A DNA stretch of 64,000 nt from Dethiosulfatarculus sandiegensis (GTDB taxonomy: Bacteria; Desulfobacterota; Desulfarculia; Desulfarculales; Desulfarculaceae): NCBI RefSeq assembly GCF_000931935.2, contig NZ_AZAC01000011.1, positions 62,001-126,000 of the forward strand, read 5' to 3'. A program made the position numbers and the translations under genes. Positions 27,970 to 36,559 of this stretch are shown here, piece after piece; within the stretch, counting starts at the first letter, position 1, and each line of letters starts with the position of its first letter. The notes under the pieces are model-generated. The model saw only the letters and a program-made list of their open reading frames with translations. It did no database searches and was not told the DNA's origin.

Positions 27970-28677
27970 ATGCTCCTTGAACTCAAAAATATAAAAACGA
28001 ATTACGGCAACATCAGGGCTCTTAAAGGCATCTCCCTTAACGTGGACCAGGGAGAGATCGTCTGTCTTATCGGAGCCAACGGGGCCGGCAAATCAACAAC
28101 CTTGATGACCATAAGCGGGGTGCTCACCCCCATTGAAGGGGATGTGCTCTACCAGGGCAGATCCATTGTGGACGACACACCGGACAAAATAGTGCAGGCA
28201 GGCATCAGCCAGGTGCCCGAAGGCCGCATGATTTTCCCCCTCTTGACGGTCAAGGAAAACCTTGAAATGGGAGCCTACCTGCGCAAGGACAAGGCGGAGG
28301 TGCAAAAAGACCTGGAAAGGGTTTACGGGCTCTTCCCCATTTTAAAGCAAAGGCTCAAGCAGCAGGGCGGAACCCTATCCGGAGGGGAACAGCAGATGCT
28401 GGCCATTGGCAGGGCTCTTATGGGCAGGCCCAAGCTTCTGATTCTGGATGAACCCTCCCTGGGGCTGGCTCCGATTGTGGTGGGAGCCATCTTTGAAATC
28501 ATCAAAACCATCGCCGAGCGGGGAACCACTATTCTCCTGGTGGAGCAAAACGCCCAACTGGCCCTGGAATTCTCCGACCGCGGTTATGTGCTGGAAACAG
28601 GGTTGATCACTTTGGCCGACAGCAGTCAGGCGTTAAGTCAAAATGAGGAGGTTCGCAAGGCATATCTCGGCGAATAG
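27970..28677 (+). CDS. livF: Branched-chain amino-acid ABC transporter ATPase LivF
   Basis: A 235-residue ATPase with Walker A GANGAGKST, signature LSGGEQQMLAIGRAL, Walker B LLILDEPSLGLAP and H-loop LLVEQNAQLALEFSDRGYVL, all in LivF form. The frame is open upstream within livG, but ATG 27970 starts at the conserved N-terminus (LELKNIKTNYG). It is the last gene of the transporter operon. Confidence 0.93.
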   Translation: MLLELKNIKTNYGNIRALKGISLNVDQGEIVCLIGANGAGKSTTLMTISGVLTPIEGDVLYQGRSIVDDTPDKIVQAGISQVPEGRMIFPLLTVKENLEMGAYLRKDKAEVQKDLERVYGLFPILKQRLKQQGGTLSGGEQQMLAIGRALMGRPKLLILDEPSLGLAPIVVGAIFEIIKTIAERGTTILLVEQNAQLALEFSDRGYVLETGLITLADSSQALSQNEEVRKAYLGE

Positions 28678-28700
28678 AATCAAAAAAGCCACCGCTGATT

Positions 28701-28855
28701 ACAAACAACCTGAACACGGGCCGTGGACTCCTCCCCCAATAACACTTTTTGGAGACCTGAATGACGGCCAGCTAAATCACGATCTCTTATCAAGGGTGTG
28801 CAACTGAAAACACTTGCCGGAACTATAAATTCTCATCAAGTGGCCTTTAGAACAG
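28701..28855. repeat. Dispersed intergenic repeat, copy A
   Basis: The segment from ACAAACAACCTGAACACGGG through GATGACGGCCAGC and TCTCTTA closely matches 52475-52625 (ACAAACAGCCTGAACGCGGG, GATGACGGCCCGC, TTTCTTA), in the same order and spacing. The 3' ends also share a TGGCCT segment (AAGTGGCCTTT here, AATGGCCTCT there). It is non-coding and sits just after livF. Its function is unknown. Confidence 0.5.
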
Positions 28856-28883
28856 TTCCGGCGCACCTACGCAAAAGGCAAAA

Positions 28884-28918
28884 GTTCCTGCCGCTTTCTT
28901 AAAATGAGCGGCAGGAAC
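28884..28918 (-). terminator. Terminator of the thioesterase gene
   Basis: GTTCCTGCCGCT (28884-28895) pairs perfectly with AGCGGCAGGAAC (28907-28918). Read on the minus strand, the stem is followed by TTTTGCCTTTT, so it ends the thioesterase transcript. It may also act on read-through from livF. Confidence 0.75.
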
Positions 28919-28936
28919 CACAAAAACCGCAAGTTT

Positions 28937-29416
28937 TTACTTTTTCTTACCGTTCAATTGCTGGTAGTAGCGCCTGCGTTCGGCGGCCATGCGGCAGAGC
29001 TCCTCCTCTTCTTTTGTTTTCAGGATCAAAGGAGGAACAGCTACCGACGCACCATTTTCATCCTTGGCCACAAAAGTGACAAAAGCAGAGGCCACCTGGT
29101 TTATTTGCCCGGTGCGAGGCTCTTCAGACTCCACCTGCACCTCAATATCCATGGAGGTTCTGCCCACCCGCAAAAGGCGTGCATGGAGAATCAAAAGTTC
29201 TCCGACCTTTACCGGCTCCTGAAAAACCAGGCGATCCACGCAGGCTGTGACCGCAAGAAAACCGGAATGCCGCCGGGCCGTAACCGCGGCTGCGTCGTCT
29301 ATCTGCTCCATTATCACACCACCGTGCACAAACCCTATGGGGTTGGCATGATGAGGCATCATTTGCACTGTCAAGGTGGCCTTGGAGTCGGCCACGGTTT
29401 TGCCTTTTATGCTCAA
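28937..29416 (-). CDS. Acyl-CoA thioesterase, hotdog fold
   Basis: A 159-residue cytoplasmic protein of the YciA/acyl-CoA hydrolase (BACH) group. MMPHHANPIGFVHGGVIMEQID is the active-site helix with the conserved GGxxM..D pattern. DRLVFQEPVKVGELLILHA and SAFVTFVAKDENGASVAVPP are the typical strands. It hydrolyses acyl-CoAs to free acids, but the chain length cannot be told. The C-terminus is charged (EEEELCRMAAERRRYYQQL). It is transcribed convergently towards livF, with a strong terminator between. Confidence 0.88.
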   Translation of the reverse strand: MSIKGKTVADSKATLTVQMMPHHANPIGFVHGGVIMEQIDDAAAVTARRHSGFLAVTACVDRLVFQEPVKVGELLILHARLLRVGRTSMDIEVQVESEEPRTGQINQVASAFVTFVAKDENGASVAVPPLILKTKEEEELCRMAAERRRYYQQLNGKKK

Positions 29417-29758
29417 TTAAGTCCTCAAACTATGGGATTGGGGTCCGAAGCGAATTCAGTACCAAGTAATTTTATAAGTAAACTTAAAAAATTGAACTTA
29501 CAGGTGAAAAGGCTAAAAGGCAAATCAAAGAATTCCCCCAAAAGGCTCAGCCCAAGGGCTTTCGCTCCTGAAAACCAGACAGGCAGCTCTCCACCGGGTC
29601 GGCCCAAACGAATTTTGGCGTTTATTCCACTCCCTTAAAGCGCACGGCAAAACAAGCAATATTTTGATGGAGTAATTATAGTGTGCTGTTTTAAAATCCT
29701 GACAGGCTGATTATCTGAACCTACCGTGTCATCTGAATACCCGATTGTCAGGAAAATC

Positions 29759-32470
29759 ATGCGCGCCCAATCTTCTAAAACCATCAATCTGAAAAACACC
29801 ACGGCACAAAGGCTGGACCCCCATGAGCTGGTTCCCCTTGCCAAGTGGCATTGGCTCATACTGGGGTTTGTCTTTTTATTGGCCTTGACAATACGCCTGC
29901 CTGAACTGAGCAGGCCTCTTTTGGACGCCAAGTCGGCCTGGGTGGGCCTCATGGCGACCCACCTTAACAAAACCGGCGAATTCAGCGCCTTTCTCTGGGG
30001 GCATCACCTTACAGGCAGCCCCAACGCCTTGTTGGCCGGACTTTTCTTCTCTGTCTTCGGAGTCAGCCGCCTGAGCCTCAATCTTATGGCGTTTTTTCTG
30101 TACCTTGTCTTTCTTTTGGGTGTCTTTGTTCTCACCAGGGAGCTTTATGGACGCAAAACCGGATTATGGGCGCTTTTCCTGACAGGCATTGGGCCCGATT
30201 TTATGATCAAAAGCTCCCTTTTGGCCCAAGGGGGAGGCATGGAACTCCTTTGCCTGGGGGTTTGGCTCTTTTGGTGCACAGTCAAGGCAGTGAAAAAACC
30301 TGCCCAAAGCAAAACTTTTCAGGGCTATGCCTTGACAGCCTCACTTTTGGCCGGTCTGGGCTTCTGGGCTCACCCGTTTTTTATTTGTTTTATCCTGGCC
30401 AGTGGCATAATTTTTTTACGCCAGGCTCCAATTTTTTTTACGAGCCCGCGCATTTTTCTGCCTATGGCGGGCTTTTTGGCCGGTGCTTCGCCTTTAATTC
30501 ATCACAGCCTTAACCACCCACTGGACTATTTTAAAAAACTGAGTGTTTTTTTCGGCCTCAAAAACCTGCCGCTTAATCTTAAAGAAAACCTGTTCATAGA
30601 TCTGAGCCAGGCCCTGGGATTCTTCAGGGCGCAGAGGCCTGAGCTGCAAGTTGCCTGGTACGGCTGGGTTATGGCGGGTTTTTTCCTCTTCTTTGTCGGG
30701 GTGGCGGCTCTGGCTTGGGGCAAGGACTTGGCCACCTCGCCTCCAAAACCCGGGGAACAGGACAGTAAATCCAGAGGCAGCGGAATTTTATTATTAAGTC
30801 TGATATTTACGCTGGCGGTCTACCTGTTCATCGACCCGCGAATGATAAGCAGACTCAATTCTCTTCTCGGCCTGCACCTCTTAGCCCCAGTGGCCCTGGC
30901 CTATGTCATGGTGTGTGTGGGCCAGGATAAAACCTGGTTCAAGGCAGGGATGCGCATATTGACGGCCTTGACTGTTTTAATCTGGCTGAGCCAATCATTT
31001 GGCCATAATTTTACCCAAAAACCGCTGAACTACCCACAAGGCACGGAGTTGGCCCACAAGGCAGGTCAATGGTTCAACTCAAACAAAGTCAAACACGTTT
31101 ACACCCTGTGTCCTGAACTGGCCCCCATGCTGAGCTTTGATTGTGGGGAAAAGCCGCTTTTCACTTCCACCGGTAACAAAATGCCCCTGGTGTATATGGA
31201 AAAAATATTCCGAATCCCAGGTGCGGGCTTTTTGCTGAAACCAAAAGACGCCCCGGCCCTCGCCGGAACCCTGGCCGAACTGGGGCTCAAATTCAAAAAC
31301 AAGCATTTGGGAGATTATCGAGGTTTTTATCTGACCGGAGGGGCCAAGAAAAAATGCACTATCATCTCCGCTAGTGGAATAAAGGCAACCGCCGACAGCC
31401 TGGTCAGCCCAGGCCTCGCCCTGGACCAAAATATGGGCTCTTTTGTTGAGATCATACCGAATGCCCTGGGCAATCAGCACCTTACCCTGGACCTGGGCCG
31501 AACAAGAGAAGATGTAAGTCAACTCTGGATATTCGGGCAAAAAGGCCCAGGCCGACTTACCTTGGAAACCAGTTTAAACGCTCTGGACTGGAGGACCATT
31601 CTTATAACAGACAACCGGATGGGGACCTGGGCCGTGGACCAGAATAAACCGGTTCATTTTGTGGGAGCCTGCCTACAGGAGCTTAAATTCCCCCCCCACA
31701 AGGCCAGGTACCTGCGCTTAATGCCCAAGAACACTTCCAAATTGCCCTTAAGAATCAGGGAAATCATGGTGGGCATGGACCCAATGGCTAGTTCAGACCA
31801 GACTGCCGATGCCGCCCTATGGCTGGCCGGACAATTGAAAAGCTCGGAAAAGCTATGGTGCCCGCCTTTACTTTGGGCCCAAATGCCGAGGCACTTGAGG
31901 GCGGCTTGCAACGATGCGACAACCGGCTGCTCCCCTGCCCTTTTGCCCGATCCAAGGCTACACATGGCCACCAAATGCCAGAATCTGGCAGTGCCTCAAA
32001 ACTGGGGCAAGGTCGCCAGAAAGGTGTTGTTGAAATCAGGTTGGTCTTTTCAGGAAACAACTTCCTATGGCTACACCTTTTTCCAAGCGGCTCCGCCAGT
32101 TTCCCCCCCAAATGGCAAATCCCGGCCTATTAAAAATTCCCTCCAGAAATCAAGGGTCCTTCAACTGGATCTGGGTCAGGTGCACTCTGCTAAGGCGCTT
32201 CAGCTTAGCTGGAGCGGTCCCGGCGGAATATCCAGGCAAGACATAACCCTTTATCACTCCTCAGACGGTGAGAACTGGTTTAAAACACCCTGCCAGTTGC
32301 GTCACTCGCCAAAACTTTACTGGGCCGGTTTCCTGCCCCTGGCCGCAGAGCCTTCCAGGGTCATCCTGGAGTTCAAAGACGTGAAATGCCGTTTCCTGCG
32401 CCTTGATTCAGGGCAATACCAGCCCGTGGCCCTGCCCCAAAAAATAAACGCCAGGGTATACGGCAACTAG
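29759..32470 (+). CDS. GT-C-like integral membrane protein with two discoidin-like C-terminal domains
   Basis: About 903 residues. The N-terminal half has roughly ten hydrophobic segments, a large first loop with RLPELSRPLLDAKSAWVGLM and FLWGHHLTGSPNALL. This resembles ArnT/PMT-type (GT39/GT-C) glycosyltransferases, although the usual acidic DE pair is not clear. After about residue 430 come soluble periplasmic parts. Two segments look like F5/8 type C (discoidin) carbohydrate-binding sandwiches: around NQHLTLDLGRTREDVSQLWI through ARYLRLMP, and KSRVLQLDLGQVHSAKALQL through CRFLRLDSG. ATG 29759 is preferred because AGGAAAA lies just upstream; GTG 29726 is the alternative. Function inferred only. 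Confidence 0.6.
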   Translation: MRAQSSKTINLKNTTAQRLDPHELVPLAKWHWLILGFVFLLALTIRLPELSRPLLDAKSAWVGLMATHLNKTGEFSAFLWGHHLTGSPNALLAGLFFSVFGVSRLSLNLMAFFLYLVFLLGVFVLTRELYGRKTGLWALFLTGIGPDFMIKSSLLAQGGGMELLCLGVWLFWCTVKAVKKPAQSKTFQGYALTASLLAGLGFWAHPFFICFILASGIIFLRQAPIFFTSPRIFLPMAGFLAGASPLIHHSLNHPLDYFKKLSVFFGLKNLPLNLKENLFIDLSQALGFFRAQRPELQVAWYGWVMAGFFLFFVGVAALAWGKDLATSPPKPGEQDSKSRGSGILLLSLIFTLAVYLFIDPRMISRLNSLLGLHLLAPVALAYVMVCVGQDKTWFKAGMRILTALTVLIWLSQSFGHNFTQKPLNYPQGTELAHKAGQWFNSNKVKHVYTLCPELAPMLSFDCGEKPLFTSTGNKMPLVYMEKIFRIPGAGFLLKPKDAPALAGTLAELGLKFKNKHLGDYRGFYLTGGAKKKCTIISASGIKATADSLVSPGLALDQNMGSFVEIIPNALGNQHLTLDLGRTREDVSQLWIFGQKGPGRLTLETSLNALDWRTILITDNRMGTWAVDQNKPVHFVGACLQELKFPPHKARYLRLMPKNTSKLPLRIREIMVGMDPMASSDQTADAALWLAGQLKSSEKLWCPPLLWAQMPRHLRAACNDATTGCSPALLPDPRLHMATKCQNLAVPQNWGKVARKVLLKSGWSFQETTSYGYTFFQAAPPVSPPNGKSRPIKNSLQKSRVLQLDLGQVHSAKALQLSWSGPGGISRQDITLYHSSDGENWFKTPCQLRHSPKLYWAGFLPLAAEPSRVILEFKDVKCRFLRLDSGQYQPVALPQKINARVYGN

Positions 32471-32607
32471 CTGTTTTTAAGATATAATCAGGCTATTCAT
32501 TCCAGTACGGCATATGCTCTGAACACCTGCCTGCAGAAGCAGCCCTCAGGTTTCTCAACCAGTGACTCCGTAACTCCCCTTTTTCCGCTGGACATTAGGT
32601 TTTTTGT

Positions 32608-33066
32608 ATGCTAACGAATGTTCGCATGCATACGAACTTCCCGGAACCAAAATACTTCCTGTGCTACCTGACCAGCTGCGTAGCCCGCAAGATGACGGCC
32701 CACTATGACCGGGTGCTGTCTCCTTTAGGGCTCACAGCCAGGCAAATGATAGCCTTGGACTCACTCTGCTGCAGCGAGGGAGTGAGCCTGGGCGTTTTTG
32801 CCGAAAGAGCCGGTATAGGCAAGGCCGCGGCTACAGGCATGATCAAACGCCTGGAGTCCAGGGGCCTGGTCAAAAGCCGTCCGGACCCCAAAGACGGCAG
32901 GTTAAACACCCTTTCGCTGACGCCTCTGGGCCAGAAACTGGCCCCGCAAGTGGCGGCCCAGGTCAGCCAGTTGGAGAAGCGCATGGAAGAAGCCATAGGC
33001 CAGGAAAAACTAAAAACCATCGTTCAGGGATTGCACACCATTCTGAATCTGGATCTTGAGGAGTGA
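32608..33066 (+). CDS. MarR-family transcriptional regulator
   Basis: A 152-residue protein with a MarR winged helix. GLTARQMIALDSLCCSEGVS leads into GVFAERAGIGKAAATGMIKR (recognition helix), the wing RPDPKDGRLNTLSLTPLGQ follows, and a helical C-terminus dimerises. Its start codon is immersed in a palindromic site (32620-32637), indicating autoregulation. It overlaps or abuts the acyl-CoA synthetase genes, which it probably controls, perhaps with an acyl-CoA or aromatic ligand. Confidence 0.85.
   Translation: MLTNVRMHTNFPEPKYFLCYLTSCVARKMTAHYDRVLSPLGLTARQMIALDSLCCSEGVSLGVFAERAGIGKAAATGMIKRLESRGLVKSRPDPKDGRLNTLSLTPLGQKLAPQVAAQVSQLEKRMEEAIGQEKLKTIVQGLHTILNLDLEE
32620..32637. promoter_or_regulatory. 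MarR-type operator overlapping the regulator's start
   Basis: GTTCGCATGCATACGAAC is an inverted repeat with eight of nine base pairs matched, immediately inside the 5' end of the MarR gene. A second overlapping half (GTATGC at 32606-32611 with GCATAC at 32628-32633) extends the symmetry. Binding of the MarR dimer would repress its own operon. Confidence 0.55.
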
Positions 33067-33073
33067 GCCCAAG

Positions 33074-33760
33074 ATGCAAGCGCAACCATTGTTTAAAAAG
33101 CGGTTTTTACAAAGCCTGTCCGAACACCAGTCCAAACTCCTCTTGGCCGAGTGGGGCATCCCCTGCTGCAAAGAAGAGTTGGCCAAAACTCGAAAGCAAG
33201 CCATTGACGCGGCGCTCAGAATCGGCCTGCCTGTTGCCATGAAGGCATGTTCACCAACCTTGCCCCATAAAACCCAGCTAAACGCCTTGCGCCTGGATTT
33301 GAAGACCGAAGATGAAATCACCAAAGCCTATGACCAACTGAGCAACATGGGCATTGAGAACTTAGAAGGCATCCTGGTGCAGGAGATGGTTCAGGGCAAC
33401 AGGGAACTGGTCCTGGGAATGGTGCGGGACCCCCAGTTCGGAGCGGCGATAATGTTGGGTCTGGGCGGGGTAATGACCGAAGTCTTTGAAGATATTGCCT
33501 TTCGCGCGGCCCCCTTTGACCAAACCGAAGCCCTTGACATGGTGGACCAGCTGAGCTGCGCCAAAATGCTGGGCCCTTTCAGGGGCCAGGAATCAGCATC
33601 CCTGAATTCCATTGCAAACTGCCTGGTCGGTCTGGGCGAACTGGGACTGGCCAGGCCGGAGATTCGGGAGATAGATATCAACCCCGTGAAGATAGACACC
33701 AGGGGAAACCTGGTGGCTGTGGATGCTCTGGTTGTTCTGGAGGAAAAACTCCATGCCTGA
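33074..33760 (+). CDS. ADP-forming acyl-CoA synthetase, beta subunit (ATP-grasp)
   Basis: A 228-residue ATP-grasp subunit. LLAEWGIPCCKEELAKT is its start, IGLPVAMKACSPTLPHKTQ binds ATP, LVQEMVQGNRELVLGMVRDP follows, and EIREIDINPVKI is the metal-binding motif typical of acetyl-CoA synthetase (ADP-forming) beta chains. With the alpha subunit it converts acyl-CoA, ADP and Pi to acid, ATP and CoA, or the reverse. GAGGAG precedes ATG 33074. The alpha gene overlaps its 3' end by 8 bp. Confidence 0.88.
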   Translation: MQAQPLFKKRFLQSLSEHQSKLLLAEWGIPCCKEELAKTRKQAIDAALRIGLPVAMKACSPTLPHKTQLNALRLDLKTEDEITKAYDQLSNMGIENLEGILVQEMVQGNRELVLGMVRDPQFGAAIMLGLGGVMTEVFEDIAFRAAPFDQTEALDMVDQLSCAKMLGPFRGQESASLNSIANCLVGLGELGLARPEIREIDINPVKIDTRGNLVAVDALVVLEEKLHA

Positions 33761-35222
33761 AATAATTGACGCCACCCCTTTGCAGAAAATGACCGCGCCT
33801 AAAAGCATCGCCTTTTTCGGTGCTTCCAACAATCCCGCATCCATGGGCACCACCCAGCTCAGATGCCTTTTAAAGATGGGCTATCAGGGGAAAGTCTTCC
33901 CCATCCATCCCAGGGAAACCATGGTCCAGGGGCTTCAAGCCTATAAAGATGTAGCGGATCTGCCGGAGGTTCCGGACCTGGCGGTTCTGATCCTGCCCAC
34001 TAAGGTGGTGATAGATATACTGGATAAGTGCGGACGCCTGGGAATCAAAAAGGCAGTGGTGGTTTCCGGAGGTTTTTTAGAGGTTGGAGGCGAAGGCAAG
34101 ACCCTGCAGGAAGAACTCAAGGAAACAGCCAAACGGCACGGAATCCGTTTTCTGGGCCCCAATTGCCTGGGCCTGGTGAACACCCATGAAAAACTGAACA
34201 CTACCTTTTTTCCGTGTGACTGCGACCCCGGGTTCATAGGCATGGTCTCCCAGAGCGGCAGCTTTGTCACCCAAATTTTCACCTATCTCAAACGTTACGG
34301 CCTGGGCTTTTCCACCGCCTTCAGCGTGGGCAATGAGGCCAACCTGGATCTGGTGGATTGTCTGGAGCACTTGAGCAGGGACCCTGAGACCAAAGTGATA
34401 ACCCTATACATCGAGGCCATAAGAAGGGGGCGGGAGTTTATCGAGGCGGCCCGGTCCATTACCCAGACCAAACCCATTGTGGCCTATTATGTGGGCGGCA
34501 GCGAGGCCGGCCGTCAGGCCGGGCTTTCCCACACAGGCGCAATGGCGGGCCCTGATCCCCTTTACGAAGGCATTTTCCGTCAGGCCGGGGTGATCCGGGC
34601 TGCCACCATCGAGGAATTGTTTGATTTTGCCTGGGTGCTCGGGGCAAGCCCCCTGCCCCAGGGCGATAATATGATCATCCTCACCCACTCCGGCGGCCCA
34701 GGGGCGGCCTGTGCCGATGCCTGCGGCAGAGAAGGCCTGAAATTGCCCGAGCTGCCCCTTGACCTGAAAAAGGCCCTGTCAAAATATGTTCCCCATACAG
34801 GCTCCTTACGAAACCCGGTGGATGTCACCTTTTCCAAAAATCCCATGGAGTACTTCCGGGACATGCCCCAATTGATCCTGAACAATCCCATGGTGGACGG
34901 CCTTCTGATCTATTTCCTGTTGCCCGGTTTCATGGCCGAGCAGGCGCTGGAGGTCATGGGGGTGCCCCAGGAAGAAATCAAGGAAAAAGTAGGGGAATTT
35001 ATTGACCAGCAGGCCGGGGGCGTGGCCCGCATGATGAAAAACAGTCCCAAGCCTGTGCTGGGATTCTCGTTCATGGAAAGGGACGAGTTGCCGATCCAAG
35101 TCGTACAAAAGCAGGGCCTGCCTGTCCTGCCCAGCCCGGAAAGGGCGGCTCGTGCCATGAAGGCATTGTTTTTATACAAAAAATTAAAGGCTAAAAACAA
35201 CTTTTCACAAGAAGCGGCCTGA
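33753..35222 (+). CDS. ADP-forming acyl-CoA synthetase, alpha subunit
   Basis: A 489-residue protein with a CoA-binding Rossmann domain (KSIAFFGASNNPASMGTTQL, VVSGGFLEVGGEG, FLGPNCLGLVN), then the succinyl-CoA ligase-like domain (GMVSQSGSFVTQIFTYL) with the phosphorylated-histidine motif AGLSHTGAMAG and the C-terminal NPVDVTF segment. ATG 33753 has GGAGGAAAA upstream and overlaps the beta gene. Split alpha and beta genes are usual in archaea and some anaerobes, whereas many bacteria fuse them. The substrate acyl group is unknown. A strong terminator follows. Confidence 0.88.
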   Translation: MPEIIDATPLQKMTAPKSIAFFGASNNPASMGTTQLRCLLKMGYQGKVFPIHPRETMVQGLQAYKDVADLPEVPDLAVLILPTKVVIDILDKCGRLGIKKAVVVSGGFLEVGGEGKTLQEELKETAKRHGIRFLGPNCLGLVNTHEKLNTTFFPCDCDPGFIGMVSQSGSFVTQIFTYLKRYGLGFSTAFSVGNEANLDLVDCLEHLSRDPETKVITLYIEAIRRGREFIEAARSITQTKPIVAYYVGGSEAGRQAGLSHTGAMAGPDPLYEGIFRQAGVIRAATIEELFDFAWVLGASPLPQGDNMIILTHSGGPGAACADACGREGLKLPELPLDLKKALSKYVPHTGSLRNPVDVTFSKNPMEYFRDMPQLILNNPMVDGLLIYFLLPGFMAEQALEVMGVPQEEIKEKVGEFIDQQAGGVARMMKNSPKPVLGFSFMERDELPIQVVQKQGLPVLPSPERAARAMKALFLYKKLKAKNNFSQEAA

Positions 35223-35255
35223 ATATTTTTTTACCCGGAGGCCCGTACATACCCC

Positions 35256-35306
35256 AAGCCCCCGGCGTGTCACTAAAAGGACAAGCCGGGGGCACTTTTT
35301 TTTCGC
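35256..35306 (+). terminator. Intrinsic terminator after the acyl-CoA synthetase genes
   Basis: GCCCCCGGC near 35259 pairs with GCCGGGGGC near 35285-35293. The stem is followed by ACTTTTTTTTC. It ends the MarR/acyl-CoA synthetase operon. Confidence 0.8.
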
Positions 35307-35373
35307 CTTGCCCAAGCTCTTGCTTCCGGTTATTGTTTGCCCAAAAGCCAACCCAAAAGTTTAAGGGCTTCAA

Positions 35374-36519
35374 ATGGAAAAGTTGCAACAATTCTGGAAA
35401 ATCGTTCATGAAGTATGGACCCAGGGTTGGGCGGGAGTGGATATCGGAAAGCTCCTCACCGCCCTTGGCATATTGGTTGTTTTTCTCCTTTTGCGCAGAC
35501 TCTTTACGAGGTTTATCCTGGACCGCCTGCAAAACCTCACCTCCAAAACCGAGACAACCATTGATGATTACAGCCTAAAGGCCCTGAAAAAGCCTGTCAG
35601 TTTTGTTCCGGTGGTGTTGGGGCTGTTCCTTGCCCTGGAATACCTGGAGCTGAAAGGCCCCTTGAGTGTTTTCAGCAACCACCTTTTGAAGTCCCTTATT
35701 GTGACGGTTATTTTCTGGGCCGTCTTCAACATGATCCAGCCCCTTTCGCTTTTCTTAAAGCGTATGGAAGAAACCTTTACCACCCCTGTAGTGGCCTGGT
35801 TTGTAAAGACCGTAAAGGGGGCGGTTGTGTTTGTAGGGGCCGCCACTGTGTTGGAGATATGGGGCATTGAGATCGGCCCCATAATCGCAGGCCTGGGGCT
35901 CTTTGGCGTGGCTGTGGCCTTAGGAGCCCAGGACCTTTTCAAAAACCTCATCTCCGGTCTTTTGATTCTGGTTGAGCGCCGTTTCAGTGTGGGGGACTGG
36001 ATAAGGGTTGATGGAGTGGTGGAAGGAACCGTGGAAAACATCAATTTCCGCTCCACCCTGGTGCGTCGTTTTGATAAGGCCCCGGTTTTTGTACCCAATC
36101 AAAAATTGGCAGACAATGCGGTCACCAACTTCAGCGCCATGATCCATCGCCGCATCTACTGGGCGATTGGGTTGGAATACAGGACCACAATAGACCAGCT
36201 GCGTATGGTGCGAGACGAGATTGAGGCCTATATCATAGAGAACCCGGACTTTGTGAATCCGCCCAAAGCCCCGCTTTTTGTACGGGTGGACAAATTCAAC
36301 AACTCTTCCATTGACCTGATGCTCTATTGCTTTACCGAGACGACTGTCTGGGGGGACTGGCTCCAAATCAAGGAAGCCCTGGCGATCAAGGTAAAGGAAG
36401 TGGTGGAAAAGGCCGGATGCGCATTTGCCTTTCCCAGCACTTCGCTTTATGTGGAAACCCTGCCCGAAGACAGGCCGGAGATTTTCACGGTTCCTTCAGA
36501 AAAAGAAAAGCGGGCCTAA
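35374..36519 (+). CDS. MscS-family mechanosensitive channel
   Basis: A 381-residue inner-membrane protein with several hydrophobic helices (residues about 20-165). The conserved pore helix and beta domain follow: IIAGLGLFGVAVALGAQDLF, then KNLISGLLILVERRFSVGDW and VEGTVENINFRSTLVRRFDK, and the VPNQKLADNAVTNFS segment. It opens under membrane tension to release solutes on osmotic downshock. AAGGG precedes the ATG. It is single-gene and flanked by terminators. Confidence 0.92.
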   Translation: MEKLQQFWKIVHEVWTQGWAGVDIGKLLTALGILVVFLLLRRLFTRFILDRLQNLTSKTETTIDDYSLKALKKPVSFVPVVLGLFLALEYLELKGPLSVFSNHLLKSLIVTVIFWAVFNMIQPLSLFLKRMEETFTTPVVAWFVKTVKGAVVFVGAATVLEIWGIEIGPIIAGLGLFGVAVALGAQDLFKNLISGLLILVERRFSVGDWIRVDGVVEGTVENINFRSTLVRRFDKAPVFVPNQKLADNAVTNFSAMIHRRIYWAIGLEYRTTIDQLRMVRDEIEAYIIENPDFVNPPKAPLFVRVDKFNNSSIDLMLYCFTETTVWGDWLQIKEALAIKVKEVVEKAGCAFAFPSTSLYVETLPEDRPEIFTVPSEKEKRA

Positions 36520-36559
36520 AGGGATTCTGGCCTTTCCGGCCTTTTTATAACGGCCTGAT

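Noticed and set aside
28904..29638. Long plus-strand open frame opposite the thioesterase gene
   Set aside because: It is antisense to a clear hotdog thioesterase, has no ribosome binding site and a skewed composition.
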